Below, in pieces: positions 45,132 through 58,880 of a DNA stretch of 64,000 nt. Under the pieces are notes generated by a model, which searched no databases, was not told the origin of the DNA, and saw only the letters and a list, made by a program, of their open reading frames with translations. Each line of letters opens with the position of its first letter. The first letter of the stretch is position 1. This stretch comes from Thunnus maccoyii (lineage: Eukaryota > Chordata > Actinopteri > Scombriformes > Scombridae), in the NCBI RefSeq assembly GCF_910596095.1, contig NC_056535.1, forward strand, positions 2,885,001 through 2,949,000, read 5' to 3'. Made by a program: the position numbers and the translations under genes.

Positions 45132-46499
45132 CTTCTTTTCACAAGAGGGGACAAGGATACAGAGGGAGAGAGAGCGGGAGAGAGACCCTCCTTAAAGATG
45201 ACAAGTATGTGCAGCGGGTTTTGTGATCTCTGTGTGGTCTCTATTGATATGCATCGGATGTCTCAGAGCCTGACATGTCTGCTGTAAATGGATGAGCAGA
45301 TGGGGATTGAACCCTGAACAATATCACCCAAAATGGAAAATATTTAGAGCTTCAGTTCCAGTTATACCATGCTTAGTTAATGCTTTTTGCATGGATAATT
45401 ATAGCTGAAAACTGCTGCGGCTGCCTGTTCTTCCTTGTATGAACTGCTTATGCTATAGTACTTATTAAAGTAACTTAATAGCTGCCATTAAAGTGTGGTC
45501 CATGCATCTCCAGGCGTCAGAATTTAAACTTAAATGCATGTATTTTTATCACAGCATTCAACCAATCATCAAGACTTTATTTCTCTGAATAGATGTTATT
45601 GTAGTTTAGGAGAAAACTGTATGTCTGTTTATCTATACTGGGGTCTGTAAAGTGACAAAGTTTAGGGATCAAACCATGACATTTTTTGGGGGATGCATAT
45701 CCCCAGTTGGCCAGGAGGGGTCTGCCACTCACCAGTCTTTTCACTAGCAGCTAATGCTGCCTTCACAAACAGTAGGGAATATTTGATTTACAAATGCAGC
45801 GAGCATAAACAACATAACGGTGGGAGCTTAGATATGCTGAAATGTGACTTCAGTAAAATTTAATGTTCATAAACCCTAAACAGACTGTGATCCTACACCA
45901 AATTATAGACTATCAAAGCAACATGAGAGTGAAAACAGCGATGATTGCAGCTCTCTGTAAAATGTTCACTTGCTGCTGTTCAGGATAAAGTTCATTTCTA
46001 TCTCCTCTCTCCCTGAATTGTCTATATTCAACACTAGGAATATGCTCAATGTGAGAAAGATTTAAAGTGGTACAACAATAATTTCCCCTTTAAAGTGTGA
46101 AAATACAACTCAATAGTGGTGTTTAGAAACACTGGCAAAATGTGTTGGTTTTAAAGCTCTTTCCTCTGCATATTTAACATAATTTATAACCTTCGCCTAG
46201 TTGGTCTGTTGTGAAAAGTAGCTCTTGGTCTGTCAATTTTACAATTGAAACTGGGCACCACAAATGAAGAAAAAAAATCACATTGAAAGCATGTAGAGTA
46301 TGCCTTTTACGTCACTTGCGCACTTGGTTTTGAAATAACTAGGAACCATTGAACGCAGCATGAAATATCCCCCTTTGCCAAACCCCTTTTCACTCCTGTG
46401 GAGATCTGTGCGCTGTGCGCAGCACCAAACTGTTCCCACCACCGTTTACCGGCTACATGTGGGGGGAGAAACCTGCAGAGTGAAACCAAGCTGAGCGTT

Positions 46500-46805
46500 A
46501 CTTTCAGCTGCATGGAATACCTACACTGATTTTCCCACCGAGCCGTCAGGTGTGTAAACTAGTGAAAGTTGGATGACTGAGAGGAAAATTGCAAGTGTGG
46601 ACTGAACGACAATGGAATTTGTGATCTCGTAACCTCGAGGAATAACGTTATCTATGTCGGCTGATATGTCTGTATACAAGCAGCGGTTGTGGACGATGTG
46701 GATACTCTGAATGAAACCAGTGAAAACTTATTTCCGTCGCTGTAACGAGGAGTAAACCAGCATTTGGAGCAGCAAGTGACTGAGGAGAGTTTTACACGGG
46801 ACAAG
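46500..46805 (+). other. Candidate 5' UTR exon of an unidentified plus-strand gene
   Basis: A CpG-containing, non-repetitive stretch ends at CACGGGACAAG followed by a consensus donor GTGAGT at 46806. Short upstream reading frames only, no long ORF. The start is not defined. It could be the first exon of the gene whose coding start is seen at 61193, but that link is a guess. Confidence 0.3.
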
Positions 46806-49800
46806 GTGAGTCTGTTTGGTGTACTGAACACAATCCACTTTTACTCGCAGTTAAAATCACAACTGCGTGTGTTTTCCATACTCGTTCCCGTTAGGTTAAA
46901 TAACTCAGTCTCTGTCACTCACCTCGCAACGTTATTGGAACAACTTTTCACTGTGTTTGTGTGCGTAAGTTTGAATCTTAACCACTTTCTTTTCTTTCAC
47001 TGTTTTCATTCACACCATTGCTTTGTTTATTAGAAATCGCTCAAAAGTTGAAACAGCAGGTTAATATTAGCAACGTTAGCTAACGCCAAGTTAGCCCACT
47101 GGAGCGCAGTAACTGGTCCACAGTGTGGTTCACTGCAGTTAGCTGACTTATCCCGTCACAGCCCCTACGTGTCGTCGCTTCAAGGCACCAGCCACTAAAT
47201 TTCACCATTTGTTCTAAAAAAAAAAAAGTGACCGCCATGCAATACTATTCAACACTGGCATGGACTGCAAAAGTCTGAAAATTGGGAGTCTGAGTCAGAG
47301 CTAATGTTAACTCACTCTGATAGACTGTGGGATGTATTTCAACACATTGTCTCCCGACCAAAGCAGGTTAAATTTGACAATGTAGGTGAATGAACATTCT
47401 TCATTTAACAACAGGTCAACCAGGTCTAATTTTTTTTTATTAACGTATGACCTTATTTTGTATAATAACGTGTGTGCTGAATTTAAGGAAAAAGTCTCAC
47501 ATATTGTTGCATGTATTGTGTTTTTCTTGTCGATATAACAAAAACTTGCTGGTACTTTTGAATGGTCATTCCGTCCATATAGAGGGAAACACATGTATGT
47601 TCAGAAAAAAGCATCAGAAAAGCAAAGCTGAGGACCCTTATTACGTTTTAAATATTTTTCATCCAGAAAGAGCTATCATACTGAATACTGTATTGCAATC
47701 AAACATAATTATCCTTCCAGTAAGAGATTAATTTATCAGTACAAACTGTAAATGAATGCAGTTAAAGTTAGTATAAGCAAATCAGAAATCTCCAGGTGAG
47801 ATTCTTGTTGTGGCTGATAATGGTACTCTACAAGGTCAAAGGTCAGATCCAGGGCTTCATGTTTTAGTTACTTTTAACACAGTAACTTGTTAAGCATTTT
47901 ATTGGGTTTATCAATATTTACTTGGTTACAAGTGTCACGGATGACACTCCAACAGAGGGGCTGCTGAGAGTGTGACCTTTGTGTTTTTATGTCCCATGGG
48001 TGATGATCTCCTCTTACAGTGTAGTGCCTTCTTAAACTACAGCCATCTGCTCCTGTTGCCTCATAACTGGACTGATGGCTTAGTATAAGCCAGGAAATGA
48101 GATGGAATATCCCCTCCCGGTGATGATGATGATAATGATGATGATTGCTCATTTATTTGGGATCGTCAGTAGCATTGTGAAAATTAGGATGTGCCCAGAT
48201 ATTGTGCGTGCTAGCTCTTGTGTGCGTGCTCACATGAATGTGTGCTCATTTTAAAAGGAAAGTCATTTCCAAGTCATTGTAGATTTAGTTTCCAGTAAAT
48301 AAAACACAACAATTAACACCATTTATCTAAAAAAAACATATTTTTAATGGTTAATTCCAACATATTTCTGGGCTGAAGTTGTTTTTGTCAGCTGTATGGC
48401 CAGTGTAGCTGCACTAAAATAGAAGCAATGGAATATTGTAACATGGCTAATTGTGTGTTGGACCCAAATCAAATTAAATCTAGTTTTCAACTAAAGGAAA
48501 GATAGGCTGGAGCTACTGAAAATTGGTCAAGTGTGACAAGTATAAATAAGGCTTTCCATAGCTTCCTTGAGTTAATGTTGTGGTTCATGTCAGTTTTAGA
48601 GTGTTTGCAATTAGAAAGGATGTTTAAGTGGAATCTCTGAGACTGAAGTGGAGCACATGTTTTCATTGGCCCTGAAGTGAATGACTGTTTATTAGCAAAA
48701 CTAGTAGCCAGCACGTTCTTGTACTTGTACCTGGATAAAGTCAGACACCAGAACCCCAGAGCTGTCTGGACTTGTAAAGTGACCTTTGGTCCTGTGTATA
48801 AATGCCGTCATTATGGTGTGCACATGTGACCTTTAAAGGCTTGACCCGGTCTGACCTGAGATGGAAAAAAATGGAATTTTAAAAGGGTCTCAGATCAATG
48901 AAGAGGACTTTTTCCTGTTTTCATCATTTTCAGTTTAAGAAACCTGCTGTAAAACTGCTTTTCAAGGAAAATGATGAAGTAGTGAAAAATCAGGGCCAGC
49001 TGATTCCTCAGTTGTTGTAGTATCAGTGGAATAAACTAGTAGTAATAAACAAATATTATTTATTTCTCAGTATGAAACTGCACAGGTTTATTGCAAGATG
49101 AAATACGTAATTTTCCCAACCAATAATTAGAAACTGACTCTCTACATGTCAGCCTTAACTGACAGGATTTGTGACAGCAGAGGTGGCAAAGTGCTCCTCC
49201 AATAAACAAGATTCACCTCACAAATTCTGTCACAGTGGAGGTGCCAAAGGTCAAAAGGTGAAAGGGGGGTTGGGTGTCAACAGCCCTTGTTTTCTGTGTC
49301 TGGCAGCTGGAGGGACTGCAGGGAGCATGTGGTGTCAAAACCTTTCATCATTACCCCTCTTCCAACCAAACAAATGTCCTTTTAACTGTTGTCTCATGCA
49401 GAAGTAAGTGTACAAGGATAAAGGAATACTCTGATGTTGTCTCTTTAGGACTGTTGCGGTGAAGGAATTTCCCCTGCGGTGAGTTAGGGTGGCTCAACAA
49501 TGTGGTATGCAGTCATATGCAGTATTAGCGCCTTTTTTTTTTTTTTTTTTTTTTAGTGAAAATCAAGGTATGTTAGTCTGATTATGTGTCAGCTGAATGG
49601 AGCAGCAGTACCTGACAAACTCCCTGTAAACCTGGGATATATGAATGGTGTCTGGCTGGACGCACCTTTGGATTGTATGATTGGTTGATTGATTGAAAAC
49701 TACTTTACCTTGCAGGTTAAATGGCAGCCTGCTTGGCCACACAGTGACCCGGGAGAGTTTAAACATATAACCGAGACAAAATATTCATATAGGTGTATTT

Positions 49801-52379
49801 TTAACTACCAAGCGTCAGCTCACCCTGAGCCCAGCTCTGTCATGAGGGCTGGGCACCAGGTTAGCTTGTTAGCCTTGATGCTAGCTGCAGGAGCATCCGT
49901 GGAGCCCCACGAGCAAGAACTAGACACTGCGTGAGGCGGTCAGGACCCTCCGGAGTTGCCAGACCAGACCATTGAAGTGTAAAACAAGAAGGACCTAGCC
50001 TCATGAAAAAAGAAAAAACGTGAACATAGTGTAGTTGTAGAAGTTGCTTGCCATCCACCACGGTTGGCTTGTCTATAGCGCGGTATTTCAATATTGCAGT
50101 TATTGCGACAGCCCTGTTTGTCTCGCTTTGCATCAGCTGTGATATTTATGCTGTCAGTCTGGTGATGAACAGGTGGGGACACGTCAAGGATGAACTGACT
50201 GATTGATAAACTGCGACTGGCCGGCGAGGACACTATATCATCAGCTCGGGTGTTGATGAAGTGTCTGTGAAGAAGGGTTGGGTACCATTTACATCGAACC
50301 ACTACCAGTACCTGGAATTCAGTACCGATACCCAATGGTACTTTTTTTGGTACTTTATTCTCTCTGTAATAAAACAAAATGTAATGTTAGTTGTAAAAAA
50401 TACATCCAAACTTCTCAGTTTCAACATTGTTATATATTTAGAACATTTTGTTATGCAAGGTAAAATGCAGTAAAAGCCTGTTGTCTGCAGCTCTTCATCA
50501 AACATCTCACTGTGGCTGTTTCTGCTTCTCCTCTTCCTCTATGCAGTTGATCTAACTGATCCCCTGAACAAAGAGCTCCAAATAACTCCAGATCTTGTTG
50601 TGTCATTTTGTTTTTGTTGAAGAATAGCACTGCTAACGAAGATCTGCTAAAACAGAGATAAATGTATCTAATTTCCTACAAGTTCATCACAATAAAAGCC
50701 TTTCGTTAGTTGTTTTCATCAGCAGTAACTTAAAGGACAACTCCATCTGTGTTTTTTCCGGGTTGTTCACATGGAAATGCCCTCTCAGTTGTTAGCAAAA
50801 AGCAGTGACGTGGGTTAGAGCACTAAGGAAAAATAACACTTGCGAGTCACACTGGATTCTGCTCTGATCTGGAGCCCTTTGCTGGCGGGAGGAGAGCTCA
50901 GAGTTTATTTTTTAAACTCTGAGCAGCAGCAACAATGAGTGCTCTGTCTGTGTGTGTGTGTGTGTGTTAGCATGTTTAGCAGAGCAGTAGCAATAGTGAA
51001 TCAGTGCCAGATTGCTGGATTTGGGCTGAATGCAGCCTTATAGGGTCTTGAGCCTTTCATAAAGAGCCAAAGTGAAACTAGAACTTCTGAGTTCTGTTCC
51101 AGACGTTAGAAAACCTCGTTCAGAACACTGACATTTGTAACTAGGCTAATCGCTAAAAATCCAGCCTTGGAGGAGAACCTCCCTCAACAGTACGTCGTGT
51201 GGCTTGCTTCATATGCTCAGACAATGACTGTAGTTTTTCGAAAATCTTAACATCCATATAATATTGTTGTTTATTAAATATTTATGTATTATAGCAGCTT
51301 TAAATGAACACCCCATGTGTTCTAGATGTTCAAGGGCTAAACATCTCCGCTCAACAGAAGAGGCGAGTCCATGAGCGAGTTGAGTGGTCGCAGCTAGCTC
51401 AGTCGTTAAAAGATGACTTGAGAAGAAGGTGTTGGAGTTTAATGGATATGGATGAATCCAAGTTACTGCACTGCTGCGGTTGTAGTTTTTTCATGGGACC
51501 TGTAGTTTTTTTCTGCACTCACAAAGTAATTGTTGTTTAACTTTAACTCCAGGAACATGATCATTTTTTCAGATGAAAGAAATGCTGAATGAGAGATTGC
51601 AGAAGCTAGTGGAACAGAGGCTAGACTGTGACATCATGATTTATGCTCTCTATTGACAACTAGCTTTTCCCCAGCCTTAAAGTATGGATTTTTGTAACAT
51701 CTATAGATACATTTGCCTGTAGAGATGGTCGGAGGGCACTTCATGTGAACTACCACCAGCCTTTACCCCTTAGTAGCTTTAGAATACTGTATGCATCATT
51801 TTTCTGAATGGATTAATATGGACCAGAAACCATGAGATGAAGTCAGCCAACAGGAAATCTATGTGGCGGATATTATCTGCAACTGTCTTTTATCTTGCCC
51901 ATCGGAGAGGACAATCAACTCAAAGGGGATCAAAGTACAAGTAATTTGGAAGGACAACAGAGGTTCGACATGTGAACGCCGGCTTGCCCAGCAGGGGTCT
52001 GGGTCTCCTCTACTCCCATGGCCAGATTAAATACTCAATTTAATTATGTCACTGAGCATTAAGTCAGTAACCTTATCAGAAGGGTCTGGCTGTTTAATGG
52101 GGCTTTGTGAACCAACAGATGCACCAAGATTAGTGACAATATGCTGGTGGTGCAAACCCTGAGCAGAGGGATAAAAGACAGGCACGGAATCTGATACGAT
52201 GTGCCCCTCCTGCTAGATACCACCACCACCACGCTGTAGGAGACCTCAAGATAGCAGACATTAAATATAGCCTCATCTGAGAACAGTACACTATATCTCT
52301 AAGTGCCTGGACACCGACAGGGCAGTTGGAAAATGATTTCAAGATCTTTTTAATGAATCATTAAGTAAAATCCTTTGAC
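46806..52379. other. Non-coding, possibly first intron of the suspected plus-strand gene
   Basis: No exon recognised. It holds GATGAT runs (48120-48145), a 20-base poly-T (about 49536-49556) and short unique blocks. Confidence 0.4.
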
Positions 52380-52960
52380 ATACTGTACATGTGTTCTTTG
52401 CTGCATGACATATTCATGCACTGATGATGATGCAAATTTGTACATGAAAACTCAAGAGTGGGTGTAGAATTTCAAGCTAATTAAAGAAATCCCCCGAAGT
52501 CATATCACCATGAATATCTGATGGTTTCCCGTCTTTCCTGGCTTCTGTGTCGGCCCGTATGAGGAGTGCTGCTGTGCCCGGAGCCCGGACTTGACTGTTT
52601 GTCCTCTCCAGTAACTGCTAGTCACATTTGGATCCACACAGATTTCCCCTGCATATTGCTTACAGTGAACTTTATGACTCTAAGCCTTAAGCTGGACAGC
52701 TCCTGTCTTTCCGTGTCCATTATCTGAATCAGCAAAGCCTTAATTTTTTTTTTTTTTTTTGCAGCGGAGGATTTTCTTTGATAACAAGAATAGTGATAAC
52801 ACTCCCCAGGATTCTCCGAGGATTTAATTAGACAGGATAGCCTGTTAATTATTCAGATATGTAAATGGAGACCCAGATACATTCAGTGCCGTGGAATGTA
52901 AAATAGATTTGAGTGTTGAAATCTCTTTGAAGCAGCAAGCGAAGTGCTCTGTAAGAGTGT
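52380..52960. promoter_or_regulatory. Candidate conserved non-coding element with homeodomain palindrome
   Basis: Contains an octamer-like ATGCAAAT (about 52431), CTAATTAAAG, and a near-palindrome TTAATTAGACAGG-ATA-GCCTGTTAATTATT (52823-52853) that pairs two TAATTA cores with ACAGG half-sites. Two poly-T bases stretches interrupt it at 52746-52760. No ORF. Confidence 0.35.
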
Positions 52961-54603
52961 GAATTATTAACCCCTACAAGGTACGCTGCATGCTTCTACC
53001 GCATGCAGCTCATGGTGTGTGTGTGTGCGCTCACAATTGTTCCCTCATGAATGAAGCTGGTGTGTTTGCCTAAGGTCAGTGTTGAAGCACGAGTACACGT
53101 GATGTGTTTAGACAAGCAGTGCGCCACCTGGGCTTGGCAGCTCAAGCTCAGGTGGCTGAGAACTATTAAAAAAAAAACCTCTTAATCATTAATATTAATT
53201 CAAGGTTTGGTGTATACTTTGGTTTTTGGGTCACAATTCGATATGTTTTCGGTACAGCAGGAAAAAAACATTTTGGTCTTTTATTTTGAAAAATGTAAAC
53301 ATCCAACAATGTCTCATTACTGACACAGTTATTGTGTCACAGTTTAGTTGTGCTGCAGTGGAAACTATAACAGTTGTGCTAAAGTGGAAAAAGAAAACAA
53401 GCCCATAATAAGAGAACTTTAAAGAGTGCAATGGCAAATTGACAACTCCTTTGTAAGGTTTTCAAAATCAATATTTGAAATAAAAGTGCAAGAACTGTGT
53501 AGAGAAATAAATATCTACACTAGTGGCTGTTTGAGTCAGGAGGGCAGTGGCACCGCTCCCTCCCGCCGCAACCACAGGCTCTGCTGTGGCCTGATGAAAA
53601 TGCACCTTACCAGGCATGCCACCGATTCACGGGTGGGACACACTCTGTTTGCCTGCTATGAGTGTCTGGATGAAACCCTTTGTGTGTCCCTGTGTGAGCT
53701 GGGACTGTGTTGTCTGGTGCGGTTCACTCTCAAAGTGGAAGTGCTTTCTAACGGTCGCTGTTGGACAGCTAGCTGGCCGGCTAATGTGTCAGCTAGCTGG
53801 TCAGTCACTCAGCCAGTGGATGCGCTGTAAACTGTCTCCATATTTAAAAGAAAAGTTGTTAATGTGTCATGTTGACAGGTATTTCTGTTGTTGTTAGCTG
53901 TCCAGGTCCAGTCTGAATAGGTAGCTATTTAAATATTCCATGGTTAGCCTCCTGCTAGCGTCAGGTTCATAATACTTTAAGGACAATACTTCAAGCTAGG
54001 TAGCCACCTAGCATGAAGCTGTCATAGCTGAAGGCTGAATGAGCACCTCTACATAAAGGACATCAATTCTTCTTTCTCTGTGTTTTACTTTGTTAGTATG
54101 TGAAAAAACTACCAGGAATCACTACTGTTTAGCAACTTCATACTGTTAACTCTACACCAGTGGTGGAAAGTAACTAAGTACATGTATTTAACATTGGACT
54201 ATGGAATCTGGATCGGTACATGGATCGGTAACGTCAGTCTGATTATCTGATGAGTGAATTACGTCAGTATCAGCACCTGATACTGATATTGGATCGGATC
54301 AGTCCTAACTCTAGAGCCCTGTGATTTCCACGATGCGGAAAACAGAGACAGAATCGCAGAATTTGATAATAAAAGTGAAATCAACTCTAAAATGTGGAAT
54401 ATGCTTAAATTTGGATGCAATCTATAAAAATCAGGGTTTTCCCTACCCTTATAGGTGTTTATTCACAGCACCTAAGCCAAATGAACAGAAAAAACTATTC
54501 AGAGATACAGTGTTTTGGTGTCATTTATGGGCACGCTGCTGCAGTTTCTGACCTCTGTCTGTGTGTCTGTGTTTCACACAGTTTCACACAGACACACAGT
54601 CAT

Positions 54604-54790
54604 GTTGAACAGACCCTCTGAGACGGTTAAGTAAACCAAAAAACTGAGGAATTCAACACTAACAGCTAAATTTAGAGCAGAGCAATATCCAAACAACTAC
54701 TATGAGTCAGGAGAACAACTATTCTGTAAGTTTTGCCAACATACGAATGTGAAGCTCAGATGTGAAACACTTAAAAGGAAAGAATGTTTT
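54604..54790 (+). pseudogene. BED-finger relic (hAT transposase / CGGBP1-like)
   Basis: The plus frame after a stop reads KFRAEQYPNNYYESGEQLF and CKFCQHTNVKLRCETLKRKE. It resembles the N-terminal BED-like zinc finger (CxxC...) of CGGBP1-like hAT-derived proteins. The following His/Cys partners and the rest are missing. The element may extend over 54310-55020, where sequence resembling its non-coding ends occurs. Confidence 0.45.
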
Positions 54791-55020
54791 GTTTTATAAG
54801 TGTATTGAAGCTCATTCTTTCATTAAAAAATAGTGCAATGTTGTGTTCCATCAAATTCATTGATATTCATTAAATTTAGAATATTTTCTTATTGAAATGT
54901 TATTCATCCACCACATGATTAGACACTCTTTCTCATGACAAAATGTGCTTAAATTGTAAAACACAGAATTCCAAACAATTTTAATGGAAAACACGGAATC
55001 TGGAAATTCTTTAGGGTAAT

Positions 55021-57372
55021 CGGCATTTAGAGCCACCTGCCTGAAAAAAAACATGATTTCTCAAAAAACAAAGTTGAAATCTTTAGTACTGATGGCCATA
55101 ACAGAAGCCTATAGCATAGTGAAATTATACAGGAGACTCCTCGATGATATCATTAAAGGAAAACTTTGAAATTACAGTTGGGAAAAAATACTTCCAGAAT
55201 CAGCTGATCCTTCCATGTTATTACTGTATCCTACCACAAGGCATTTATCATGATCTGATCTGTTTTCCAGCATATATTATATCTCTCTCTCTCTCTCACT
55301 CACATCCCTCTACGCCCTCTATGCATCACTCTCTCTGGCAAACACCAAAGCCATTTCATCCTTTCCTTTCCTTTGCACAATTCATCTTTTTCTAACTCAA
55401 CACTTGACACCTTCCGCAGCTCTCATTTTCTCAGTATTCCCTTGCGTCTGCATTCATGCCTAACCACGCTCCTGTATCATTTCCCATCTGTCTGTGGAGT
55501 TGAAGCAGCCGTTTGTAGAAGGCCCTCAAGAGAAAGAGGCCCAGCTAGTGAGATAGGGTGACATGGATGAGAAGGGCTTTGTCACTGAGCTCGCAATGAG
55601 AAGATGAGACCTGAGGGTGGAGGGAGTACCGAATACACACACACAAACATGCACACATCCTTGTTATCCTGTCCTTATGAGGTCCTTCATATGAAAACAG
55701 GAATTCCTTTACTCATAACCTGAGCTTTAATCCTCTCTACTGTCTTAAATCACAGCCTAATCTAAAATCAAATCCAAATAGAGTCTAATTATAAACCTGG
55801 ATGAATGTGGACGTGGAAATTTCTTAACAGGAAACTCTGTCTGGGAAGGGTTGGTAAATGATTTTGATATCTGTGCTGAACGACACCGGACTTTCTCTAC
55901 ATTATGGCAAAATGAATATGAAAAACAAGACAGGACACATCTGGTCAGAATAAATAAACAAGACCAAGACTCTATTGACACAGGTTGCTACTCATGAAAG
56001 GGGTTTTGATACTCAGTCTCATTGCTGTCTTGTTGTCAGTGTCACACTGCTGATATACTGTAGCTATCAACTTCACTATCTCCTACGTGTGTCCAGATTA
56101 AAAACAACAGCTCCTCTGCAGCAGACTGCATCTTTGTTCTGACTCATAACTAAGCAAACTAACAGTGGGGGAATATCCAGACACTAATAACAATTATTTC
56201 TACAATTATACAAGAGAGATTGCTGGAGAAATGAATGCTACAATCTCATCAGGAGCAGAAACAGGACCGCAGCACACATAGTCGGCTACATCAATATGAA
56301 ACTGTATTGCAAAGGCACAGTTCACCATGGAAACGTTTGCAATTACTGAAAGAAGCAACTCTAATCTGTTAAGTAAATTGTTAAAGAATAAACCTCATGC
56401 ATCAACAGGGGTGGATTTAGTGATTTGGGTAAGTAAAGAAACAACGTTTTGATTTTGGGATGGTTTACATTCACTTCAGGATGGTCAAAATCGTTTTTTG
56501 GGATGGTGGTGAAAAAAGTTAGTCTGGTGCCCTGGGACCTGGACATCTTCATCTGTCCAACAAGTGTTCTCCGTTTTCTAAAATAGTCCTTCTTGGTATG
56601 TCGTGACAACATATTACTGCTAGCAGCCCCTGAAGGTACCTGGAACTTGCATTTAGTATCACCTCCCAAGCAAGGATTGAAATGTAGTTCCAGGAACTCG
56701 TCCCTCAAAGCTGGCTGGTGAGCAGAGGAAACAAAAGCAGAATCTGTGACAATGGTTTTATGTTACGTTATATTGCTTTAAGTTCCTGAAGTGGAAAAGG
56801 CCTGTTTGACAGCATGGCACAGCGCTGCACATGGGTCCATGTGAAAAGCTGCCAATAGAACCCCACCCCACAAAAACATCCTCCCTCCCAAGGTCTAAAA
56901 CTCCCAACTAGTTCTCGCATATAGTCCATGAACACACCTCACACATGCACACACACACACACATTTTCCATCCACTTTGGGGTGTACTGCGCATGTTCTA
57001 GCTTTCTGAAAACCAATCCAGAATGTGTAAACAACTTGGCAGTAGACAAAATAAACTGGGTTTTGTTGGTTGTTTGTTGGTGTTTTGCATTTTCTGTTAC
57101 TGTCTGCACCTGCACATTCCTGTGCACACTCCACAGAGATGCATGGAAATGCTAGAATGCTTTTTGCATGCAGTTTGCATTTTTTTTTTGCATGTGTTGG
57201 TATAAGAATTTTGCTTGCAGACACTTTTTGGTCTTCTTGGGCTTTACAGCTTTGAAAAGGGTGGTCTGCAGGTCTTATACCCCCCTTCTCCTGCTCTCTG
57301 CATGGGGGAAAGAGGGAAAGTGGCCCTGCCTCCTTTGTTTCTTTTGTTGAAAAGGAGGCTGAAAAGACCAGC
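55021..57372. other. Non-coding, no gene seen
   Basis: CT-rich tracts (55275-55300), CA tracts, and open frames without domains. The long minus frame over 56895-57833 has no recognisable protein. Confidence 0.45.
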
Positions 57373-57577
57373 CAACCAGAGAGGGGCATTATGAGGAAAA
57401 AGTGGGGGGTTAGAGAGGTGAAGGCGTACCTCCAGAAGAGAGGACAGAGGAGGAAAGGGGGAGGAGAAGGAGAGGAGGAGGAGGAGGAGGAGGTGTGTCT
57501 TCTCCCCTGTCTGTCAGTTAGAAAACAGCTGGTGTTGACTGTAGACTCCTTCTCTGTCTCCTTAGAGGAAGGACAGG
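57373..57577 (+). other. Possible alternative 5' exon with donor GTGAGT
   Basis: A purine-rich block with a (GGA)n run ends in GGAAGGACAG followed by GTGAGT at 57578. It might be an alternative promoter/first exon of the same plus-strand gene. The open frame through it is Glu-rich low complexity and not taken as coding. Confidence 0.15.
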
Positions 57578-58699
57578 TGAGTGGGTGTGGCTGAAGAGGG
57601 AGTGTCCACCATCTGGAGGATAACCTCAAGCGTCCAGACTGTGGCATCCAAACAACTCTTCTGAAAATAAACTTTGTGAAGTTACCTTGACAGTCAATCA
57701 AGCATTTGTGGAAGCATGTAAATTGTGAAACTTGAAGATTTAAGGACTGGTAATCAGTGTGAAATCTCTTTTTTTGTTCTTGCTGAATTGTTCTTTGCAT
57801 CGCATGGCTGCAGTAAGACAGGTGGCCATTCATTCTGGCTTATGATTTGAAAAGAAGGGACTTACAAGCGCGCTTGAAATCGAATATCATCTACATGACG
57901 TCAGACGGCTAGCTTTGGCTTTTGACTCCAGAGGCAACAATACAAGAAGCATCTGCTGTGGTGACACTTGCCGGCTTTTCTTTCTCACTTCATGCGAGTG
58001 TGTGCGTGCGTGTGTGTGTGTGTGGCTTTTCGTAGCACACAGACAAGCGTGAAAAGCAGCATTTTCAAATACCGACAGCCGACTGTTGCCAAGTGGCAAC
58101 CATGAAAGCTCTTGGAGAACAGTGAGTGCTCAGTTTCCCAAGAAACGCCCTTTTTGTCAAGACAGCTCCTCCTAAATCGACCCCCCCCCCCTCCGCCTTA
58201 ACTCCCTTTAAACGCTCTGGGGGGAGGGACCCTCTGTCCTGGGAAAAGGGGGGTTGCTATGGAAAGCTAAAGGCAAATGTTGGATAGGCGTGTTAAAAGT
58301 TCAGGACCTTGGCCAACTGCTGGAGGACTCAAGTACAGAACAATGTTCCTGGGATGTCTGAAGCTACCTTACCTACTTGTAGGTATGCAAGTAGAATATC
58401 ACTACTCCTGGCTGGAAAGAAGCCTTACCCTTTCAAATGATACAGTGGGCTTTAAAATGGTCTCATAAGCAGTGATCATAAATTTTTCTCAGCCCATAGT
58501 CAGCCATGTGAAGTTAAAAAAAAAAACAACATCAAAATTGTAAGTCAAGAAGATGTGAATACCCTCAATTTGGCATTACAACAGCATTTTTACATGCATC
58601 AGGTTTATTTAATTTAAGTATCAGTCAATCTGTTGAATTGTGAGATGTGGCTAAAAGCTGCGGAAGAAGCTAGTAAGTAGACCTTGAGTTAAGATTATT

Positions 58700-58880
58700 T
58701 AGTCAAACTAAAGGTATTCAGTTTGCAGAGATATGAAACGGAGAAAAGCAGCAAGTCTTTACATGTTAGAAGCTGCAACCAGTAAATGTTTGGTATTCTC
58801 AACTTTGACAAATGGGTTAAAGAAGGATCAAAATCTGATCAACTAACAGACTAATAAGTTTACTATGTAATTGAATCATT
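58700..58880. repeat. Diverged copy of the ACTAATTGTTTCAGC repeat
   Basis: GAGAAAAGCAGCAAGTCTTTACATGTTAGAAGCTGCAACCAGTAAATGTTTGGTATTCTC...CTGATCAACTAACAGACTAATAAG follows the order of the family. Confidence 0.5.

Larger units (their letters stand above)
42141..46499. other. Intergenic DNA, no gene seen
   Basis: AT-rich sequence, a poly-T run (43462-43480), a C-rich block (43800-43925) and a GT run. 44990-45230 is G-rich with a possible TATA box. Confidence 0.5.

Noticed and set aside
56361..56708. 115-codon minus-strand frame
   Set aside because: No recognisable domain; possibly part of an unrecognised repeat, but not enough to call it.
56895..57833. 312-codon open frame on the minus strand
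   Set aside because: It runs through CT/CA-rich low-complexity DNA, has no recognisable domain, and competing open frames exist on both strands.
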